Source of the DNA: Jeotgalibacillus sp. ET6
GTDB taxonomy: Bacteria > Bacillota > Bacilli > Bacillales > Jeotgalibacillaceae
Direction of reading: 5' to 3'
Length of the DNA: 64,000 nt
Assembly (NCBI RefSeq): GCF_029667115.1
Contig: NZ_JARUIU010000003.1
Span: 372,001 to 436,000, forward strand
Shown here: positions 59,853-64,000 of the stretch, in pieces
Layout of the letters: every line of letters begins with the position of its first letter
Position numbering within the stretch: the stretch's first letter is position 1
Translations under genes and position numbers: made by a program
Notes under the pieces: model-generated
Database searches by the model: none
Seen by the model: the letters and a program-made list of their open reading frames with translations, nothing else
Told to the model about the DNA's origin: nothing

Positions 59853-61646
59853 TTACGCAGTTTTATGATGATGCTCATCCAGTGTTTCATCTGCAGTTCC
59901 ATTTTCTTCTTTCCAATTATCTTCTTCCATATCATCTTTTCCAACTGCTGCTTCTTGAGGAAGAATGAACCGGCCTACATAGGACTGCAATTCTTCCGCC
60001 ATGTCTGTAAGTGAGGAAGCAGATTGCGTGACTTCTTCCATAGAGGCAAGTGTCTGCTGTGCTGCAGCGCTTACTGTATCTGAATGGCTGTTTGTTTCAT
60101 CTGCTACAGCGGACATATTCGTAACAGATTGGGTAACTTCCTCAGAGTTGTTTGACAGGGATCGGGCCGTTTGATTCATTTGCTCTATTTGTGTAGACAT
60201 TGATTGAACCGACTCAATGATAGATTGAAATTTCTCTTTCGTTTTGGCTGCGGTTGAAAGTCCGCGTGTAACTTCTTCTTTTACATCGCTCATCTTTTGA
60301 ACAGACTGACCTGTTTCTTTTTGCATCTCCTCAATCAATTCATTTATTTGATGAGTGGAGCCGGCTGATTGTTCAGCAAGTTTCCGTACTTCATCTGCTA
60401 CAACGGCAAATCCTCTTCCATGCTCGCCAGCCCGTGCAGCTTCAATTGCAGCGTTTAGCGCAAGCAAGTTGGTCTGGTCGGCTATGCTGCGAATAACATC
60501 CAATATCGTTCCAATTTCATCTGCTCTTGACGTTAGCGCCTGAATGGCCTGGTCGGAGGCTTGCACAGAATGATCAATCGCATTCATATTGCTCAGGGTT
60601 TCCTCTACTAAACGTCCACCATCTTCAGCGTGAGTAAGAGATTGAACGGAATATCCTTCAATGGTTTCTGATCGCTGGGACATATCCCTAACGTCAGTGG
60701 TCATGAGACCCAGTCTTTGTACACTCGTATTAGATGCATTCATCTGATCATGTGAGCCCTTTGAAATATCTTCGATGGAAGCGGCCGTTTGCACCGTTGC
60801 CTGAGAAGTCTGCTCAGCATTTGCCAGTAATTCTTCCGAGGACGCGGCGACCTGTGTTGCACTAAAGGATATTTGATGAATCAGTCCTCTAAAATGATCT
60901 CTCATCTGCAGAAAGGAATGATGCAGCCCGGCAATTTCGTCTTTCCCTTTCATAGGTTTGGAATTGTCGGTTAAATCACCCTGTGCCATCTGTTCAGCGA
61001 GCGTTTTCATTGATTTTAACGGCTTTGTAATCCGTGAAGTTAAGAGGACTCCGATTCCTACAGCAATCGCAAGTGCAAGGAGCGTAATTACAACAGACCA
61101 AAAGCGCGCCTGCTCCATCGTTTGGGCAGCTCCTGCTAAATCGCTGTTAATTTTCTCATCCAGATCTGCGACAAATACAGAGGCTTCATTCGCCATTTTT
61201 TCTGCGAGCGGTGACATATCACTAGTAGATAATGATATTCCAACCTCCGGCGTCGCATCATAAATCGCCGTTACATTTCTGCTGACATCAAGCATGGATG
61301 AATTTTTTTGAATAATGGAATCCAAAAACGCTTTGGATTCTTCATTTTCCAGTAAAAGATTCAACTCATTGGCAATGGTGTTTGTTTCTTCGTTCAACTG
61401 ATTAAATATTTCCAAATCCTCCTGCGACCCGGTTAACAGATACCCGCGAAACGAATTGTTTTGTTCATGCACAACCCCTTCAAGCTTTAAGGCATACGAC
61501 TTCGCTTCAAAAAAAGTATCTGCAACCTGTGTGAAGGTCTGGTTCATCTCTCTGATCACGAAAAATGAATACGCACCGGATGCAGCAGAAATAATGGAAA
61601 CCACAATAAAGGCTGTGATTAATTTTTTTCCGACTGAGCTTGTCAT
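59853..61646 (-). CDS. Methyl-accepting chemotaxis protein
   Basis: A 597-residue receptor: TM1 (8-28), a four-helix extracellular sensor (30-185), TM2 (186-206), HAMP (207-260), then the long cytoplasmic signalling domain with the hairpin tip [40 protein letters not shown]. The ligand is unknown. It is a single gene with AGGAGAG ahead. Confidence 0.95.
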   Translation of the reverse strand: MTSSVGKKLITAFIVVSIISAASGAYSFFVIREMNQTFTQVADTFFEAKSYALKLEGVVHEQNNSFRGYLLTGSQEDLEIFNQLNEETNTIANELNLLLENEESKAFLDSIIQKNSSMLDVSRNVTAIYDATPEVGISLSTSDMSPLAEKMANEASVFVADLDEKINSDLAGAAQTMEQARFWSVVITLLALAIAVGIGVLLTSRITKPLKSMKTLAEQMAQGDLTDNSKPMKGKDEIAGLHHSFLQMRDHFRGLIHQISFSATQVAASSEELLANAEQTSQATVQTAASIEDISKGSHDQMNASNTSVQRLGLMTTDVRDMSQRSETIEGYSVQSLTHAEDGGRLVEETLSNMNAIDHSVQASDQAIQALTSRADEIGTILDVIRSIADQTNLLALNAAIEAARAGEHGRGFAVVADEVRKLAEQSAGSTHQINELIEEMQKETGQSVQKMSDVKEEVTRGLSTAAKTKEKFQSIIESVQSMSTQIEQMNQTARSLSNNSEEVTQSVTNMSAVADETNSHSDTVSAAAQQTLASMEEVTQSASSLTDMAEELQSYVGRFILPQEAAVGKDDMEEDNWKEENGTADETLDEHHHKTA

Positions 61647-61799
61647 TTCAACATCTCTCCTCGATATATAGGTAAATAGTTCTAATAAAGACTATGTTAT
61701 TCGAACTAGATAGCCCCGTCAATGGAAAGTTTGAAATTTCTGTTATTTATCGATTGATAAACCGTGAGAAACGGAGGTTTTTTAACAAAGAGAACCCTC

Positions 61800-62519
61800 C
61801 TATTCATCTATCTGTCCTATCGAAAACCCGTCAAACAGCAGACCGCCATGTGGTTTCAAAATCCGCTCCGTTACTCGTACAATCGTCTCTTTTTCCCCGT
61901 TCTGGTAAAAACGATCAAATGCTCCTGCTAATTCAGCAGCAAGGTCGGGATCAAACCGTTTTAAAGCCCTCATCTGCCATTTTGAATCCCCGCTCCATTG
62001 ATGATTTGTGCGCAGAATGAAGTCACTGAGCTGAAAAAGAAGTGTGCCGGCAATAAATAAATCCTCTTCCCTGCTTGTGCTGCCGGTTAAATCCTCCAGT
62101 GCGTCTGTTAGAAAATAGCGTTTAAGCTTTAGGGTTTCTTTATCCCAAGGATCAGGTCCTTTATCCAGCAGTGCCTGCGCTTCTTTTCGGATCGCACTAA
62201 GCTCCTCATTATTTTTTAGTATCAGCCCCTCAGCGACCATATTGGGCATAGAGGGCCTTGCGCGTTCACAGTCACTTCGGAAAAACTCTTTGTAGGATTC
62301 CATGCTGTGTACAAATACTTCAATGGGCCAACCCCCTTCAACGTGTGAGGACCGATAAGAAGATTTTATTGTCTGATCAAAAATCACAATATCAAGATCT
62401 GAAGCAGCCGTCGCTTCTTTTCGCACGACACTTCCTGCTAAGAGTGCGGCCTGACAATGAGGATAATGCAGATTAATAAATTGTTCTGCTGCTTTTACTG
62501 CTTCTAAACGCTCAGTCAT
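61800..62519 (-). CDS. Nucleotidyltransferase-domain protein
   Basis: A 239-residue pol-beta nucleotidyltransferase: ALLAGSVVRKEATAASDLDIVIF (about residues 24-46) and a helical C-terminal domain. The whole resembles stand-alone NTP_transf_2/DUF4111-like proteins of unknown substrate. Its start overlaps the PLC-like gene by eight bases, so the two are co-translated. Confidence 0.82.
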   Translation of the reverse strand: MTERLEAVKAAEQFINLHYPHCQAALLAGSVVRKEATAASDLDIVIFDQTIKSSYRSSHVEGGWPIEVFVHSMESYKEFFRSDCERARPSMPNMVAEGLILKNNEELSAIRKEAQALLDKGPDPWDKETLKLKRYFLTDALEDLTGSTSREEDLFIAGTLLFQLSDFILRTNHQWSGDSKWQMRALKRFDPDLAAELAGAFDRFYQNGEKETIVRVTERILKPHGGLLFDGFSIGQIDE

Positions 62520-63144
62520 TCTGTATTCCTCTTTCCTGGAACCCGTTAATTAATGGTTTTATTTTTTGCACACTTTGATCTGCAGCCGTTTCAATATACC
62601 CCACGATTTGATCAACAGTAAAAACACGCAGAGGTTTTTCTGCTAACGAAGGTTCAGCGTTCAAATCTTCGATAGCTGAAGGAATAAAGGCCGTGAGCTG
62701 TGAGTGACTCACTTCTTCCAAGTCCATTGTGCGGATCGGTTTCATTAATATATTTTTTAAATACTGGCTGCAGGGATAGACTTGAAGCAATTTTGCATTT
62801 AATAGACCGAAGTCCTGATGGTAGCGGGTGAACAGGGATGAATCAGCTTTCATTCTGTTTTTAAGCCACGGCAGATAGAAGCCCTTCAGCCACAGGTCAT
62901 CTGCGATTAAATGAGAATAATAGCCTAGAAGATACGGTGAGTTATGGCCATACTTTTTTAAGAATCCCGCATAGTTAATTGACCTGGAGTAATCATTGAC
63001 CTCCCCCTCATAAAAATGGGAGCGTTCCTTTGGTGAAACAGCATCTGGCGCAATTCCTCCCGCTATAAAGGAGGCTTTATTTTCTATTCGAATCTGCTGA
63101 GAGACCCGGTGGGAGATGAGCAGATGCATCATTCTGGATCCCAT
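62512..63144 (-). CDS. Zinc-dependent phospholipase C-family-like protein
   Basis: A 210-residue cytoplasmic protein with the histidine/aspartate pattern of the zinc-dependent PLC/HD-like hydrolases: HLLISHRV, GGIAPDAV, HFYEGEVNDY, and YYSHLIADDLW. The Zn ligands would come from these. No signal peptide, unlike secreted PLCs. The start at MGSRMMH follows AAAAGGAG. It precedes the nucleotidyltransferase gene. Confidence 0.78.
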   Translation of the reverse strand: MGSRMMHLLISHRVSQQIRIENKASFIAGGIAPDAVSPKERSHFYEGEVNDYSRSINYAGFLKKYGHNSPYLLGYYSHLIADDLWLKGFYLPWLKNRMKADSSLFTRYHQDFGLLNAKLLQVYPCSQYLKNILMKPIRTMDLEEVSHSQLTAFIPSAIEDLNAEPSLAEKPLRVFTVDQIVGYIETAADQSVQKIKPLINGFQERGIQND

Positions 63145-63245
63145 TGCTTTCACTCCTTTTTTCAATTATTCTGGCAATATCTTGATTATACATTTTTTAT
63201 ATGGGGTAAAGTGGAAGAAAAAGAGGAACAGGGAAGGGAGATTTC

Positions 63246-63722
63246 ATGACAACGTTAAAGGATAGGAGATATGCCCATGAAGACCGCTCTTATCATTCTG
63301 CCCGCAATTTTTGGTCAGGGTTTTTAGTCGGTCTGGGCTTTGTTGCTTTTTTTGATGAAACGGTTTTTCATCAGCTGCTTCATTGGCATCATTTCTACGA
63401 TCGTTCTACAACCGATGTGGGTCTGGTATCCGATGGACTTTTTCATGCATTTAGCTGGTTTGCTACTGTGGGAGGACTGTTTTTAGTTGCAGATCTGAGA
63501 AGGCGGAAAGCATTCTGGAAAAAAAGATGGATTGGCGGTATTTTTTTAGGTGCAGGTATTTTTCAGCTGTATGACGGAACCATTCAGCATAAAGTGCTTC
63601 GCATCCACCAGATCCGTTACGTTGAAAATGTGGTGATCTATGATGTGATTTGGAATGCAACCGCAGTTGTGATGATCATTATTGGCGCCTATCTTGTGGC
63701 AAAAACACGACCAAAAATGTAG
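63246..63722 (+). CDS. DUF2243 membrane protein
   Basis: A 158-residue membrane protein with about four helices and a His-rich loop after the first (FFDETVFHQLLHWHHFYD), the DUF2243 signature. It is translated with a CtaG-like gene, suggesting a respiratory or copper-related role. AGGGAAGGGAG precedes the ATG. Confidence 0.87.
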   Translation: MTTLKDRRYAHEDRSYHSARNFWSGFLVGLGFVAFFDETVFHQLLHWHHFYDRSTTDVGLVSDGLFHAFSWFATVGGLFLVADLRRRKAFWKKRWIGGIFLGAGIFQLYDGTIQHKVLRIHQIRYVENVVIYDVIWNATAVVMIIIGAYLVAKTRPKM

Positions 63723-63737
63723 GAGGAGTAAGCTGAT

Positions 63738-64000
63738 ATGCATGATCATCATACACACGAAGCTGCAGGCTGGGTTTGGACGGACCTTGCAGGGTTTCTT
63801 CCTTTTGCAGCGGCCATTGCTTTATACATATCAGCCGCCATTCTTTCAAGCCGGCAGCGCAGAAAATGGCCGAATTACCGCACGGTGCTTTGGGTACTTG
63901 GGGTACTCTGTGCAGCCGCGGCTGTAACAGGCCCACTTGCAGAGCGCGCGCATACTGATTTTACGGCTCATATGCTGGGCCATTTGCTGCTTGGCATGCT
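63738..64000 (+). CDS. CtaG-like cytochrome c oxidase assembly protein (3' end outside window)
   Basis: Only the first 87 codons are in the window. The start MHDHHTHEAAG carries a His cluster likely to bind copper; membrane segments follow (DLAGFLPFAAAIALYISAAI; VLGVLCAAAAVTGPLAE), then HMLGHLLLGM, typical of caa3-type CtaG proteins. AGGAGGAG lies nine bases ahead. It follows DUF2243 by 15 bases as an operon. Confidence 0.84.
   Translation, partial: MHDHHTHEAAGWVWTDLAGFLPFAAAIALYISAAILSSRQRRKWPNYRTVLWVLGVLCAAAAVTGPLAERAHTDFTAHMLGHLLLGM

Noticed and set aside
1-64000. CRISPR arrays, tRNA/rRNA genes, prophage and restriction-modification or other defence genes
   Set aside because: No regularly spaced short direct repeats, no cloverleaf-like sequences, and no recognisable integrase, phage, Cas or restriction genes were seen.

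Overview
The window comes from the chromosome of a low-GC, spore-forming Bacillaceae. The evidence is spore genes (sspK, the sspN-tlp pair, a CotF-type coat protein), Bacillus-style AGGAGG ribosome sites with many TTG/GTG starts, a B. subtilis-like yrk sulfur cluster, a tenA-tenI-thiO-thiS-thiG-thiF operon behind a TPP riboswitch, and thrZ behind tandem T-boxes. The genus cannot be fixed from sequence alone. There are no rRNA, tRNA, CRISPR, prophage or complete insertion-sequence genes. Both edges cut a gene: a cytochrome P450 on the left and a CtaG-like protein on the right.

Layout. 1-6.8 kb: P450, glutaminase, small membrane and exported proteins, an MBL hydrolase with a K+ channel, DinB, and small spore proteins. 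6.9-11.4 kb: a sulfur (persulfide) operon of DsrE, three rhodanese-bearing proteins, a rhodanese-MBL fusion, TusA and TauE. It is controlled by a CstR-type repressor (Cys31/Cys60, no copper His) with three visible operators. 11.6-18.3 kb: intracellular subtilisin, catechol dioxygenase with a palindromic operator, VOC proteins, GNAT and DUF421. 18.4-20.9 kb: kdgK-rpiA-eda sugar-acid operon. 21-30.5 kb: CotF, PBP3, DUF1540, vanadium-type haloperoxidase, fetAB beside a PerR-like box, manganese catalase with a sigma-B-like promoter, an alpha/beta hydrolase, DUF421 and two GNATs. 30.6-34.1 kb: NADH oxidase behind a Rex box, Nudix, and an unrecognised membrane coiled-coil protein with small ORFs. 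34.2-38.9 kb: thiamine operon. 39-46 kb: VOC, nucleotidyltransferase, a secreted GH13 amylase with duplicated end modules and cre-like sites, methyltransferase, and a zinc-knuckle MBL-like protein. 46.4-50.7 kb: histidine kinase/regulator, amino-acid permease and a YdhK lipoprotein. 50.8-57.7 kb: thrZ, DUF421, nitronate monooxygenase and two overlapping MFS genes. 57.9-64 kb: GNAT, glutathione peroxidase, chemotaxis receptor, nucleotidyltransferase, PLC-like protein, DUF2243 and CtaG.

The main unexplained structure is an interspersed element of about 130-220 bp seen at about ten intergenic loci, always at a gene 3' end. Full copies begin with a terminator-like hairpin (AGGCTGGGACAAAA...TGTCTCAGCCT), share a conserved GC-rich body (GGACGCTTTCCGCAGGGAC ... 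CACCTTCCGCTCCGCTCACC), and several end in a sequence complementary to the head, giving MITE-like terminal inverted repeats. Several loci retain only the head hairpin, which then sits where a gene terminator is expected. Redox and peroxide themes recur (CstR, Rex, PerR-like sites; Mn catalase, GPx, haloperoxidase, FetAB), as expected for an aerobic soil or saline-habitat bacillus.
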